Positions 22,649-31,608 of a DNA stretch of 64,000 bases are shown here, one piece after another (position 1 is the stretch's first letter; each line of letters starts with the position of its first letter). The stretch is from DATLNF01 sp035536235. GTDB taxonomy: Bacteria > Actinomycetota > Actinomycetes > BP-191. The translations under genes were made by a program, and so were the position numbers. The stretch is from positions 5,328-69,327 of the forward strand of contig DATLOQ010000123.1 in the NCBI GenBank assembly GCA_035536235.1, written 5' to 3'. The notes under the pieces were generated by a model that saw only the letters and a list, made by a program, of their open reading frames with translations, searched no databases and was not told where the DNA came from.

Positions 22649-24562
22649 GTGCGGAAGCCGACGAGACGCGACGTGCTGCGCAGCGCTGTGCTGCTTGGCG
22701 GCAGTGCAGTAGCCCCCACCTTCTTCCCCTCCCGCGGGTCCTGGGCTGCCAGTAGACCCATCCAGCGCGGGGGTACGACGCTGGCTGGCACGGTACTGCG
22801 TGATGACGCCACCGCCAATGCTGGCGGCTACCGCCTGCTCCGCGCCGGGCCGGGCGAGCCGCATCTCGTCCGCACCGACCTGATGACCGCGGCGAAGCCC
22901 GGGCGGTCCACTCGCCGGGCCGGGGTCGCGGCCTTCGTCCACCTCACCGACATCCACGTCATCGACGCGCAGTCCCCTGCGCGGGTGGAGTTCCTGGACC
23001 GCTATGACGACGAGCCGACGAGTGTGCGGGTCTTCGACGCCGCGTACCGTCCCCAGGAGATCTTCAGCGCTCAGCTCGCTGACGCGGTGATCCGGGGGGC
23101 CCGGCAGCTGCGCCAAGGGCCAGTCACCGGTCGGCCCACCGAGTTCGCCATCTGCACGGGCGACAACATCGACAACGCGCAGTACAACGAGCTCCGGCAG
23201 TACATCGCCCTGCTCGACGGCAGCGTCGTCGTGCCGGACAGCGGCGACCTCAGCCGGTGGGAGGGGGTGCACGACGGCGACCCGCTCACCTACGACGTCC
23301 ACTACTGGCATCCGGACGGCACACCGAGCGGGGTCCCGGCCGGCACCGACGACAACGCCCGTCGGCTGTACGGCTATCCGATAGTGTCCGGCGCACTTGA
23401 CGCCGCGCGGCGTCCGTTCCGGGCGACCGGGATCGGCACCCCGTGGTACACGGCGTTCGGCAACCACGACCCGCTGGTGCAGGGCAACGCCCCCCGTACC
23501 AGCTTCTTCAACGCCATCGCAGTGGGCAGCACCAAAGTCGTGGGTCTGCCTGCCGGGGCCTCTGCCGGCGACATCGCGCAGGGTGTGAGCAACGGCGATC
23601 CGGCTGCCCTTGCAGCCGCGCTGGGTGGGCCGGCGCGTCCGGTCAGTCCCGACCCGGATCGTCGGCTGCTGAGCCGTGCCGAGATCGTCGCCGAGCACTT
23701 CCTCACCAGCGGTACGCCGGTCGGACACGGCTTCACCCAGCGCAACGTGACCGACGACGTGGCCTATTACGCGTTCGACTCTGGGTCCGTGCGGTGCGTC
23801 GTCCTCGACACGGTCAACCCCGGTGGGAACAGCGACGGCTCGATCGACCGGGCGCAGCTGGCCTGGCTGAAGGCTGAGCTCGCCGACAGCAGCCGGCAGA
23901 CGGGCGGGCGGGACCGGCTGGTCGTCGTTTTCAGCCATCACACCATCGCGACCATGAAAAACGAGGTGCTCGCGCCGGGGGAGACCCAGCGCCGGGTGCT
24001 CGGACCCGAGGTGCGCACTGTGCTGCTGGGCGCCCCGCAGGTGGTGCTGTGGGTCAACGGCCACACGCACAACAACGCCGTGCAGGCGCACCTCCGTCCG
24101 GGCGGCGGCGGGTTCTGGGAGGTCAACACCGCCGCCCACGTCGACTTCCCGCATCACTCGCGCATCATCGAGATCGCCGACAACCGCGACGGCACGCTGT
24201 CGATCTTCGCCACGATCGTGGACGCAGACGCTCCCGTGCGGTCTGCCGGTCGCGTTGACACGCCGCGGGCGATGGCCTCGCTGGCCCGCGAGCTCGCGGC
24301 CAACGACTGGCAGTTCCGAGATGACGTTCGCCGGGGTGCGGTCGAGGACCGCAACGTCGAGCTCCTCGTCGCTGCGCCCTTCCCGCTGACCGCCGCCCCC
24401 GTGCGCGGGCGACCCGAGCCGGTGGCTCGCCCGAGACCGCTCCCCGCTACCGGCAGCGCGGCTCGTCCGGAGGCGGTCGCGGCGGCTCTCGTGATCGCTG
24501 CCGCCGGTCTGGCCGCCGCCGCTCGCCAAGACGGAGCCGGCCGCCCCGACGCCGGCAGCTAG
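22649..24562 (+). CDS. Tat-exported metallophosphoesterase with LPxTG cell-wall anchor
   Basis: GTG 22649 gives 637 residues starting with a twin-arginine signal (TRRDVLRSAVLLGG). The calcineurin-like core shows HLTDIHVID, CTGDNIDNAQ, FGNHDPL, VVFSHHTIATM and VNGHTHNN, covering the metal ligands. It resembles the actinobacterial Tat-targeted metallophosphoesterase family TIGR03767. The C-terminus has LPATG at about 598-602, then a hydrophobic run (VAAALVIAAAGLAAAA) and a short charged end, the plan of a sortase substrate. Substrate unknown. It is divergent from rsbW. Confidence 0.87.
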   Translation: MRKPTRRDVLRSAVLLGGSAVAPTFFPSRGSWAASRPIQRGGTTLAGTVLRDDATANAGGYRLLRAGPGEPHLVRTDLMTAAKPGRSTRRAGVAAFVHLTDIHVIDAQSPARVEFLDRYDDEPTSVRVFDAAYRPQEIFSAQLADAVIRGARQLRQGPVTGRPTEFAICTGDNIDNAQYNELRQYIALLDGSVVVPDSGDLSRWEGVHDGDPLTYDVHYWHPDGTPSGVPAGTDDNARRLYGYPIVSGALDAARRPFRATGIGTPWYTAFGNHDPLVQGNAPRTSFFNAIAVGSTKVVGLPAGASAGDIAQGVSNGDPAALAAALGGPARPVSPDPDRRLLSRAEIVAEHFLTSGTPVGHGFTQRNVTDDVAYYAFDSGSVRCVVLDTVNPGGNSDGSIDRAQLAWLKAELADSSRQTGGRDRLVVVFSHHTIATMKNEVLAPGETQRRVLGPEVRTVLLGAPQVVLWVNGHTHNNAVQAHLRPGGGGFWEVNTAAHVDFPHHSRIIEIADNRDGTLSIFATIVDADAPVRSAGRVDTPRAMASLARELAANDWQFRDDVRRGAVEDRNVELLVAAPFPLTAAPVRGRPEPVARPRPLPATGSAARPEAVAAALVIAAAGLAAAARQDGAGRPDAGS

Positions 24563-24565
24563 CCT
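24560..24565 (+). promoter_or_regulatory. Candidate -10 TAGCCT for leaderless DUF3159 transcript
   Basis: TAGCCT, which overlaps the stop codon of the preceding gene, is followed by 6 bases and ATG 24572. The same hexamer and spacing occur before 46098 and 46506. Confidence 0.4.
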
Positions 24566-24571
24566 GGGTGC

Positions 24572-25264
24572 ATGACAGAGCCCGCCGACCTCTCTTTCGA
24601 CCCCGCCGACGTCGCACTGGATCCCGACGCCACGGCGGCCACGTTGGCGACTCCCAAGCCGACGATGGCGGAGGTTTTCGGCGGGCCGCGCGGTTTGCTC
24701 GACAGCGGCCTGCCGCTCGTCGCCTTCGTCGTGGTCAATGCGCTGGCCGACCTGACCGCCGCTGTGCGCGCCGCGGTGGCGGTGGCCGCCGTGCTGCTGC
24801 TGGTGCGGGTGGCTCGCCGCGAGGTGGTCCGGCACACCATCTCCGGCTTCGTCGGGGTGCTCTTCGCCGCCGGCTTGGCCCGGGCGACCGGCAGCGCCCG
24901 CAACTTCTTCATCCCGGGCATCGTGCTCAACGGCGTCTACTTCACGGCCATGGTGGTCTCCCTCGCCGTACGCCGGCCGCTGGTCGGCATCGTGCTGCGG
25001 CAGTTCAGCGACAAGCCGCCAGAGTGGCACGGCCATCCCACCGTCCGACGTGCTTACGCCGAGGTCACCGTGCTGTGGGCGGCGATGTTCGGGCTGCGGC
25101 TGCTGGTCCAGTCGATCCTTTACCGCGCCGACGAGACTGGCCTGCTGGCGACTGCCAAGCTCGGCCTCGGCTATCCGCTCTTCATTCCCGTCCTCGCGGT
25201 GACTCCGCTATGGGTCAGTCGTCGAACCGCTCACGTCGAGGTCGCACCGGCCCCGGAGGGGTGA
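24572..25264 (+). CDS. DUF3159 membrane protein
   Basis: 230 residues with about six hydrophobic segments after an acidic N-terminal tail (SFDPADVALDPD). The motifs TMAEVFGGPRGLLDSGLP, ATGSARNFFIPGI and PPEWHGHP are typical of DUF3159, an actinobacterial integral membrane family of unknown function. It follows the phosphoesterase by 9 bases. Its last 34 bases overlap the 3' end of the convergent GNAT gene. Confidence 0.88.
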   Translation: MTEPADLSFDPADVALDPDATAATLATPKPTMAEVFGGPRGLLDSGLPLVAFVVVNALADLTAAVRAAVAVAAVLLLVRVARREVVRHTISGFVGVLFAAGLARATGSARNFFIPGIVLNGVYFTAMVVSLAVRRPLVGIVLRQFSDKPPEWHGHPTVRRAYAEVTVLWAAMFGLRLLVQSILYRADETGLLATAKLGLGYPLFIPVLAVTPLWVSRRTAHVEVAPAPEG

Positions 25265-25746
25265 CTGTTTTCGCTCAGCGCGGCTAGCGCTGTGCCGGTA
25301 AGGCGGAAGACGGTCCACTCGTCCATCGGCTGGGCGCCGAGTGCGGTGTAGAAGTCGATGGCTGGGGTGTTCCAGTCGAGCACCGACCACTCCAGGCGAG
25401 CGCAGTCGAGGCGCACCGCCTCGCTGGCCAGTACTTGGAGCAGCATCCGGCCGAGCCCGCGGCCGCGGTGCTCGGGCCGCACGTATAGGTCCTCCAGGTA
25501 GATGCCGTGCCGGCCCCGCCAGGTCGAGTAGTTGAAGAACCAGACCGCCATGCCCACGACCGTGTCATCGACCTCAGCAACGTGCGCGAAGACTCGAGGT
25601 CGCTCACCGAAGATGCTCGCCTGCAGCATCCCCTCGGTGAGCTCGACCTCGTGCGCCGCTCGCTCGTAGGTGGCCAGCTCTCGAACCATGGCGACGATCT
25701 CCGCCACATCGGCCGGAGCGGCCGGCCGTACGCCGATGCGGTTCAC
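25231..25746 (-). CDS. GNAT N-acetyltransferase (diamine acetyltransferase-like)
   Basis: GTG 25746 overlaps the upstream stop; 171 residues. The GNAT acetyl-CoA loop is YVRPEHRGRGLGRMLL, preceded by the strand HGIYLEDLYV and followed by LEWSVLDWNTPAIDFYTALGA, a combination typical of spermine/spermidine or thialysine acetyltransferases. The substrate is inferred only from that resemblance. Its 3' end overlaps DUF3159 by 34 bases on the other strand. Confidence 0.85.
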   Translation of the reverse strand: MNRIGVRPAAPADVAEIVAMVRELATYERAAHEVELTEGMLQASIFGERPRVFAHVAEVDDTVVGMAVWFFNYSTWRGRHGIYLEDLYVRPEHRGRGLGRMLLQVLASEAVRLDCARLEWSVLDWNTPAIDFYTALGAQPMDEWTVFRLTGTALAALSENSHPSGAGATST

Positions 25747-26609
25747 GCCGAGCCGGCGATGTGCCCGATGACCGCGGCGTAGTCCTCGTCCGAGTGGCCA
25801 GCGTGCAGGGCGCTGCGGGCCTGCTCCAGCGCAGCGCGGGTCACCGGCAGCCCGGTCTCGGCAACCCCGGCAGCAGCGCGGACGGCGAGGTCGAGGTCCT
25901 TGGCCATGAGGTCGAGCGAGAACGCGGTGGCGGAGTAGTCGCCGGCTTCGATCATCGGTCGCTTCTGGTTGAGCACCCAGCCGTACGCCGTCGCGCTGAG
26001 CACATCGAGCAGCATCGTGCGGTCGAGCTCCAGGTCTGAGCCAAGGCGCAGCGTCTCGCCCAAACCAGCGGCCAGCACTCCGATGCCTTGGTTGACGCAG
26101 AGCTTCAGGGCACTGCCGGCGCCGACCTCGCCGACCCGACGCACCTTGGCCGGGTCGCCCCACAGGTGCAGCAGTGGCTCCGCATCCGCGAAGTCAGCGA
26201 CGGACCCGCCCGCGAAGACGCCAAGGGTGCCCTCCTTCGCCGGTGCTGTCGAGCCGGCGACCGGGACGTCGAGGTAGCGCGCACCTCGGAAGCCGCAGAG
26301 AGCGCCGAACTCGCGCGCGGCATCCGGGCCGATCGTGGTGCTGTCCAGTACGAGGGCACCCTCGGGCGCGCCCTCCAAGACCTCAGGCAGGACCGCGCGC
26401 ACGCTGTCCGGGCCGAAGAGCATCAGGACGACGGCCTCGGCGTCCCGCGCCGCGTCCGCCGGTGACGGGGCTTCCCGGGCTCCGGCGGCGATGAGGCCGG
26501 TGGCCTTCCCTGCCGTGCGGTTCCACACGACGAGGTCGTGACCGGCGTCGACGACATGGCGCGCCATGGCCGATCCCATCCGGCCCAGCCCGAGGAACGC
26601 GACCTTCAC
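25743..26609 (-). CDS. Beta-hydroxyacid dehydrogenase (3-hydroxyisobutyrate dehydrogenase family)
   Basis: 288 residues with an N-terminal Rossmann domain (VAFLGLGRMGSAMA; the NR after VVW suggests NADPH preference), the substrate signature DVPVAGSTAPAKEGTL and the catalytic-lysine helix GAGSALKLCVNQ. The C-terminal all-helical domain carries DLMAKDLDLAV. The family oxidises 3-hydroxyisobutyrate, tartronate semialdehyde, 6-phosphogluconate or related acids; the substrate cannot be fixed. Co-operonic with the GNAT gene through a 4-base overlap. Confidence 0.9.
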   Translation of the reverse strand: MKVAFLGLGRMGSAMARHVVDAGHDLVVWNRTAGKATGLIAAGAREAPSPADAARDAEAVVLMLFGPDSVRAVLPEVLEGAPEGALVLDSTTIGPDAAREFGALCGFRGARYLDVPVAGSTAPAKEGTLGVFAGGSVADFADAEPLLHLWGDPAKVRRVGEVGAGSALKLCVNQGIGVLAAGLGETLRLGSDLELDRTMLLDVLSATAYGWVLNQKRPMIEAGDYSATAFSLDLMAKDLDLAVRAAAGVAETGLPVTRAALEQARSALHAGHSDEDYAAVIGHIAGSA

Positions 26610-26637
26610 GGCAATCGCCTCATCATGGGTGCGACGG

Positions 26638-27045
26638 TCACGCCTTCTTCGTGGCTTTGAAGATTTCGTCGACCTGGTCGACGAGATCGAGAAGTCGCTG
26701 CGCGTCGGCGACGTCGAGGGAGCCCTTGGCCGCGCCGGCCGCCTTGGTCGCGTCCCAGATGAGCTGGTGCAGCTCCGGGTGCGCCTCGAGGTGCGGCGGC
26801 TTGAAGTAGTCGGTCCACAGAACCCAGAGGTGGTGCTTGACCAGCTCGGCGCGCTCTTCCTTGATCAGAACGGCCCGCTGCCTGAACTGCGCGTCGTCGC
26901 TGGTTGCGTGCTTCTCCATGCAGGCCTTCACTGCCTGGGCCTCGATGCGGGCCTGCGCGGGGTCGTAGATGCCGCAGGGCAGGTCGCAGTGAGCGTGCAC
27001 GATAGTGCGAGGGGCGAATATCTGGTGGACCAGCATGCGGTTCAC
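26638..27045 (-). CDS. sodN: Nickel-containing superoxide dismutase SodN
   Basis: 135 residues from GTG 27045 (ATG 27036 is also possible). The nickel hook HCDLPCGIYDP follows an 18-residue leader (or 15 from the second start), so cleavage before that His exposes the His amino group needed for Ni binding. The four-helix region contains KEERAELVKHHLWVLWTDYFKPPHLE as in Streptomyces SodN. It removes superoxide in the cytoplasm. It is divergent from the sodX peptidase gene, the usual arrangement. Confidence 0.97.
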   Translation of the reverse strand: MNRMLVHQIFAPRTIVHAHCDLPCGIYDPAQARIEAQAVKACMEKHATSDDAQFRQRAVLIKEERAELVKHHLWVLWTDYFKPPHLEAHPELHQLIWDATKAAGAAKGSLDVADAQRLLDLVDQVDEIFKATKKA

Positions 27046-27117
27046 TCAGCTCTCTTGGCGGGGAGACCGTGGACTTCGCCGGTGCCAGGGCCCTACCCCG
27101 TGCAGAGGAGCGGAAGC

Positions 27118-27423
27118 GTGCGTCCCAGATGGGGTCGGGTCGGAGTGGTCGGCTCGAGTATGGTGCCGGCGCTCGTCGCGGGGGAGCAGCTTCTCGTGCG
27201 CTGGGGAGGGGAGCCCGCAGTCGGCGACATCGTGGTCGTGCGCCGGGGCGGGCGCCTCGACGTCAAGCGAGCGGTACGCCGTGAAGCGGCCGGGTGGTGG
27301 GTCGCCGGCGACAACACGGGCGCCAGCGAGGACAGCCGCGTCTACGGCGTCGTGCCGGATGCCGACGTGCTCGGGGTAGCGCGGTGGCGGTGCTGGCCGT
27401 GGCGAAGCCGGGGCCGGGTGTGA
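27118..27423 (+). CDS. sodX: Nickel superoxide dismutase maturation protease SodX (S26 family)
   Basis: GTG 27118 follows GGAG by 7 bases; 101 residues. The signal-peptidase fold shows the nucleophile Ser in GSSMVPAL and the general-base Lys in LDVKRAV, then VAGDNTGASEDSR. Unlike true signal peptidases it has no membrane anchor, consistent with cytoplasmic cleavage of the SodN leader. Only 72 bases separate it from sodN, so both promoters lie in a very short region. Confidence 0.93.
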   Translation: MRPRWGRVGVVGSSMVPALVAGEQLLVRWGGEPAVGDIVVVRRGGRLDVKRAVRREAAGWWVAGDNTGASEDSRVYGVVPDADVLGVARWRCWPWRSRGRV

Positions 27424-27474
27424 TCCGGTGCTACCGTCCGCGGCGTCAACATCGAGTGATGTCGGAGGGTGGCC

Positions 27475-28200
27475 GTGGAGATCTTCACGCAGCAGGGTGG
27501 CGAATTCCTCTCGCGCTGGGCGCACTACCTCAGCGGGGTGACCTGGATCGGCCTGCTCTACTACTTCAACTTCGTCCAGGTGCCGGCCTTCGCAGACTTC
27601 GAGGCGGGAGCGCGCACTGAGGCCATCCGCAAGCTCGTGCCGCGTGCCCTGTGGTGGTTCCGCTGGGCCGCGGTTCTCACCCTGCTGAGCGGCCTGTCGA
27701 TCCTCGCCTTCAGCCCGCTCTACCGCGTCGACGGGATCTGGAAGACCCCCGTCGGCTACAGCATCTCCACCGGCATCCTGCTTGCCGTGGTGATGTTCGC
27801 CAACGTGTGGGGTGTCATCTGGCCCAACCAGCGGATCGTCATCGCCAACGCCGAGGGCGTCGCTGCCGGGCGCGAAGCCGACCCGGCGGCTGCCGTAGCC
27901 GGCCGCAAGGCGCTGCTCGCCTCGCGGACCAACACCGTCTTCTCCATCCCGATGCTGTTCTTCATGGCCGCGACGAGCCACTTCGCGGGCACCTTCGACC
28001 TGGCCGAGGGTGGCCAGCGAGCGACCTACGCTGTCATCACCCTGCTGCTCGTGGTCGCCCTCGAGCTCAACGCGCTCGGCCTGATCGGCGGCACCGCCCC
28101 CGGCCCGACGAAGAAGTACCTCGACACGCACAAGAACGCGATCATCGCCGGCTTCGTGCTGGCGACCGTCTTCTACGTTCTCTTCGAGATCGTCTTCTAG
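27475..28200 (+). CDS. Urate hydroxylase PuuD-like membrane protein
   Basis: GTG 27475 is chosen because GGAGGG lies 6 bases upstream; 241 residues. About six hydrophobic segments and the opening HYLSGVTWIGLLYYFNFVQVPAF are typical of the membrane domain of PuuD-type proteins. The cytochrome-c domain that completes bacterial PuuD is absent. Many such proteins occur in species without a urate pathway, so the enzymatic label is uncertain. It ends 2 bases before the convergent epimerase gene. Confidence 0.7.
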   Translation: MEIFTQQGGEFLSRWAHYLSGVTWIGLLYYFNFVQVPAFADFEAGARTEAIRKLVPRALWWFRWAAVLTLLSGLSILAFSPLYRVDGIWKTPVGYSISTGILLAVVMFANVWGVIWPNQRIVIANAEGVAAGREADPAAAVAGRKALLASRTNTVFSIPMLFFMAATSHFAGTFDLAEGGQRATYAVITLLLVVALELNALGLIGGTAPGPTKKYLDTHKNAIIAGFVLATVFYVLFEIVF

Positions 28201-28201
28201 T

Positions 28202-28804
28202 TCAGGTACCCGCGCCGAGAGTGCGGACGTAGGCGGCGCATTCGTCGTACGACGGCAGCAGGCCCTGGGCCGCGGCGTCCGCGAGGCTGGGGGCCGCCTC
28301 GTCCTTGGGTGAGAGCAGCGGCGCAGCCGCTCCCCAGGCGATGCCCAGCGCCGGGTCGAGCGGATGCACGCCGTGCTCGTTCGCTGGCGTGAACGGTGTG
28401 GAGACGAGGTAGGTCACGGCCGAGTCGTCTTCGAGCGCGAGGATCGCGTGCCCGAGACCCTGAGCGAGGTAGACGCCCCGTCGATCGACGTCGTCGATGC
28501 GCACTGCCTCGTGGCGGCCGAAGGTCGGCGACCCCACCCGGATGTCCACGACCACGTCGAGGAACGCGCCGCGGGTGCAGTAGACGTACTTCGCCTGGCT
28601 CGGCGGGTGCTGCGCATAGTGGACACCGCGCAGAACGTCCTTCCGCGAGATCGAGTGGTTGGCCTGCACCACCTGCGGCGGATGCCCGATCGCCTTCTCG
28701 ACGACCTCGGCCTTGAACCACTCGAGGAACAGGCCTCGCTCATCGGGGTGCTGGCGCGGGGTGAACACCCAGGCGCCGGGGATCGAGAGCTCGGTGACGT
28801 CCAT
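28202..28804 (-). CDS. dTDP-4-dehydrorhamnose 3,5-epimerase family protein (RmlC-like)
   Basis: 200 residues of the RmlC cupin type: PDERGLFLEWF, the catalytic His in VLRGVHYAQHP, DVVVDIRVGSPTFG and VYLAQGLGHAILALEDD. RmlC epimerises the 3 and 5 positions of dTDP-4-keto-6-deoxyglucose on the path to rhamnose. No other rml genes are nearby, so it may instead act on another nucleotide sugar. Confidence 0.88.
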   Translation of the reverse strand: MDVTELSIPGAWVFTPRQHPDERGLFLEWFKAEVVEKAIGHPPQVVQANHSISRKDVLRGVHYAQHPPSQAKYVYCTRGAFLDVVVDIRVGSPTFGRHEAVRIDDVDRRGVYLAQGLGHAILALEDDSAVTYLVSTPFTPANEHGVHPLDPALGIAWGAAAPLLSPKDEAAPSLADAAAQGLLPSYDECAAYVRTLGAGT

Positions 28805-28833
28805 GGCCGCAGAGTCTCTCAGAGATGTCCGGA

Positions 28834-29604
28834 CTAGAGGATCTTGGAGAAGAAGCTCTTGGTCCGCTCCTGCTGGGGATGGCGAAAGACGTCGTTCGGC
28901 TTGCCCCGCTCGACGACGACCCCCTCGTCCATGAACACCAGCTCGTGACCGACCTCGCGCGCAAACCCCATCTCGTGGGTCACGACGATCATGGTCATAC
29001 CGCGACGGGCCAGGTCCTTCATGACGTCAAGCACCTCGCCCACCAGCTCGGGGTCGAGTGCACTGGTCGGCTCATCGAAGAGCATGAGCATGGGGTCCAT
29101 GGCGAGGGCACGGGCGATGGCGACCCGCTGCTGCTGTCCGCCGGAGAGCTCGCCGGGGTAGCTGTCGGCTTTCGCGGTCAGACCGACCTGGTCGAGCAGG
29201 TCACGCGCACGCTCCACCGCCTCGCCCCGAGTCTGCTTTCGGACCCGCATCGGCGCTTCAACGACGTTCTGCAGTGCGGTGAGGTGGGGGAAGAGGTTGA
29301 ACCGCTGGAACACCATCCCGATCTTGGCCCGCTGGCTCGCGATGGCCTTCTCCGGGAGCTCGTGCAGCTTGCCGCCGTGTTCCCGGTAGCCGATCAGCTT
29401 GCCGTCCACCCATAGCCGTCCGGCGTTGATCTGCTCCAGGTGGTTGATGCAGCGGAGAAACGTGCTCTTCCCTGAGCCGGACGGACCGACGATGACCAAG
29501 ACCTCGCCGCGCTCTACCACGAGGTCGATGCCCTTGAGCACCTCGAGGTGACCGAACGACTTGTGCACGTCCTCGGCGACGACCATCGGATCGAGAGCGG
29601 TCAT
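28834..29604 (-). CDS. Polar amino-acid ABC transporter ATP-binding protein
   Basis: 256 residues with Walker A GPSGSGKSTFL, Q-loop MVFQRFNLFPH, signature LSGGQQQRVAIARALA, Walker B MLMLFDEPTSALDP and the switch His in VVTHEMGFA. The NLFPH and PTSALDPELVGEVLDVM segments place it in the polar amino-acid (GlnQ/HisP) class. Its start overlaps the permease stop by 4 bases; the three genes form one leftward operon. Confidence 0.95.
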   Translation of the reverse strand: MTALDPMVVAEDVHKSFGHLEVLKGIDLVVERGEVLVIVGPSGSGKSTFLRCINHLEQINAGRLWVDGKLIGYREHGGKLHELPEKAIASQRAKIGMVFQRFNLFPHLTALQNVVEAPMRVRKQTRGEAVERARDLLDQVGLTAKADSYPGELSGGQQQRVAIARALAMDPMLMLFDEPTSALDPELVGEVLDVMKDLARRGMTMIVVTHEMGFAREVGHELVFMDEGVVVERGKPNDVFRHPQQERTKSFFSKIL

Positions 29605-30560
29605 GCTGCCCCGCCCATGCCGCCGGCTGGCACCTGGACCGGCAGGTCCTGCTGACGCCTACCGAAGCCGCGGGAGAAGCGCTTCTCGAGGAAGTGCTGC
29701 CCGACGAGCAGAACGCTGGTCAGCGCGATGTACCAGAGACAAGCGGCGACCAGCACAGGGAAGACCTGGAACGTTCGTGAACCCACGGCCTGGAGCTGGA
29801 AGAAGAGCTCGTTGGACACCGGCACGGCGACGACGAGCGCGGTGTCCTTGAGCATCGCGATCGTCTCGTTTCCGGTCGGCGGCAGGATGACTCTCATCGC
29901 CTGCGGCAGCACGATGCGTCGCAGGGTGAGCGGCCGGTTCATGCCCAAGGCAAGAGCTGCTTCGCTCTGCCCGGAGTCGACCGAGAGGATCCCGGCTCGG
30001 ACGATCTCGGCCATGTAGGCCGCCTCCGAGAGGACCAGGCCGATGAGGGCGGCGCTGAACCCGGAGAGCACCTCACGGCTGTCGAGGCCGAAGATTCGGG
30101 CGTCACCCTCGACTCCGAAGAGGTCGAGCAGCTGTCGGTCGAACGGCAAGCCGAACTCGATCTGACCGTTCGCGAAGATGATGCCGAGGTTGCCGGCGAG
30201 GACAAGCAGGACGAGTCGCGGGACCGACCGAAAGATCCAGACATAGACCCAAGCGGTCCACGACAGCACCTTGTTCGGCGAGAGCCGCATCACGGCGAGA
30301 ACGATTCCCAGCAGCACTCCGAGGATCATCGACAAGACCGTCAGCACGATGGTGGTCCGAGCGCCCTCGCGAATGGGCTCGGAGAACATGTTGTCGACCA
30401 TGAATGACCATTGGAACGCGTCATTGGTCACGAGCAGGTGGGCGAACATCGCGAGGAGGACACCGATGATTCCGATGCCTACCCAGCGCCCCGGGTGGCG
30501 CACCGGGACGGCCTTGATCGGATTAGGCCGTCCCGACCGTGCCGAGCCTTCTGCCGTCAC
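29601..30560 (-). CDS. Polar amino-acid ABC transporter permease
   Basis: 319 residues with an N-terminal transmembrane segment, a long loop and the HisM-type core (ARTTIVLTVLSMILGVLLGIVLAV; EAAYMAEIVRAGILSVDSGQSEAALALGM; LPQAMRVILPPTGNE), including the EAA loop that contacts the ATPase. A periplasmic loop of about 60 residues around IEFGLPFDRQLLDLFGVEGD is longer than usual. The start is GTG 30560. Confidence 0.94.
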   Translation of the reverse strand: MTAEGSARSGRPNPIKAVPVRHPGRWVGIGIIGVLLAMFAHLLVTNDAFQWSFMVDNMFSEPIREGARTTIVLTVLSMILGVLLGIVLAVMRLSPNKVLSWTAWVYVWIFRSVPRLVLLVLAGNLGIIFANGQIEFGLPFDRQLLDLFGVEGDARIFGLDSREVLSGFSAALIGLVLSEAAYMAEIVRAGILSVDSGQSEAALALGMNRPLTLRRIVLPQAMRVILPPTGNETIAMLKDTALVVAVPVSNELFFQLQAVGSRTFQVFPVLVAACLWYIALTSVLLVGQHFLEKRFSRGFGRRQQDLPVQVPAGGMGGAA

Positions 30561-30569
30561 GCGCAGGTG

Positions 30570-31493
30570 TTACGGGTTGACGGCGGGATCGGTGATGCCA
30601 CCGTCCTCGACGCCCCACTTCTCCAGTGCCGTCTTGTAGCTCCCGTCGGCGATGGTCGCCTTGAGGGCCTCAGCGAGCACGTCGGCGAAGTCCTTCTGGT
30701 CCTGCTTGACGACGTAGCCGTACGGAGCGGAGTCATAGATGTCACCGAGCAGCTCGAGCTTGCCGGCCGTCTGCTCGACGGCATAGGCCACGACGGGCGA
30801 GTCGGCGAGTACCGCGTCGTCCTTGCCGGTGACGACGGCAGCCGTCGCGTCGGCCTGACTCGCGTACTGGTCAACCGTCAAGGCCTTCTTGCCGGCATCG
30901 GTGCACTTCTTCGACCGAGCAGCGAGGTCGTCGACCTGCACGGTGCCCTTCTGCACGGCGATCCTCTTGCCGCACGCGTCGTCAATGTCGATCTTGCCGG
31001 GGTTGCCGGCCTTGGTCGCCCACTGGGTGCCGGCGTTGAAGTAGCTGACCATGTTCGCGACCTTCTTGCGCTCGTCGTTGATCGTGAACGACGAGACGCC
31101 GATCTCGTACTTGCCGGACTGCACTCCCGGGATGATCGCGTCGAAGGACGCGGTGACGAACTCCGCCTTGAGCCCGAGCTTGGCCGCCACTGCGTTGAAC
31201 AGGTCGATGTCGAAGCCCTGGATGGTCTTGCCGTCGGCGGCGAGGAACTCGCTCGGCGCGTAGGTCGAGTCGGTGCCGACGACGATCTTGCCGTCGGCCT
31301 TGATCGCGTCGGGCACCTTGCTGGCGAGGTCGTCGCCTGCTGGGGCGGAGGTCTCGGCTCCCGCAGTCGTCGCGCCGGCATCCGGCGTGACGGTCGAGTC
31401 GTCATCGCCACAAGCACTGAGCGACAGGCCAAGGGCGACGACCGCGCCAAGGGCGAGAGTGCGACGAGCTTGTCCTCTGGTAGCTCTGCTCAC
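30570..31493 (-). CDS. Polar amino-acid ABC transporter substrate-binding lipoprotein
   Basis: GTG 31493 follows AGGAGG at ideal distance; 307 residues. A lipobox LSLSACG follows the signal peptide, so the mature protein is lipid-anchored. The solute-binding domain (SBP_bac_3 type) shows VVGTDSTYAPSEFL, IQGFDIDLFNAVAAKLG and ALVDSP-like VLADSPVVAY. It is first in the operon, 9 bases from the permease. The amino acid is not known; glutamate/glutamine-like ligands are typical. Confidence 0.94.
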   Translation of the reverse strand: MSRATRGQARRTLALGAVVALGLSLSACGDDDSTVTPDAGATTAGAETSAPAGDDLASKVPDAIKADGKIVVGTDSTYAPSEFLAADGKTIQGFDIDLFNAVAAKLGLKAEFVTASFDAIIPGVQSGKYEIGVSSFTINDERKKVANMVSYFNAGTQWATKAGNPGKIDIDDACGKRIAVQKGTVQVDDLAARSKKCTDAGKKALTVDQYASQADATAAVVTGKDDAVLADSPVVAYAVEQTAGKLELLGDIYDSAPYGYVVKQDQKDFADVLAEALKATIADGSYKTALEKWGVEDGGITDPAVNP

Positions 31494-31608
31494 GTGTTCC
31501 TCCTGAGACCGAGGGGCGCGGTGCCCCGGTGCTGGCGTCATCGTGCCGTATGGCGACGCAATGCCAAAGGTGGCCGCAGCGGGATCGTGCCGTTGTGCCA
31601 GAATCGTG

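Noticed and set aside
22145..25036. 963-codon open frame on the minus strand through the metallophosphoesterase
   Set aside because: Only its last 136 codons (from ATG 22555) encode the RsbW-like protein. The rest lies opposite a clear Tat-exported phosphoesterase and has shadow-type composition.
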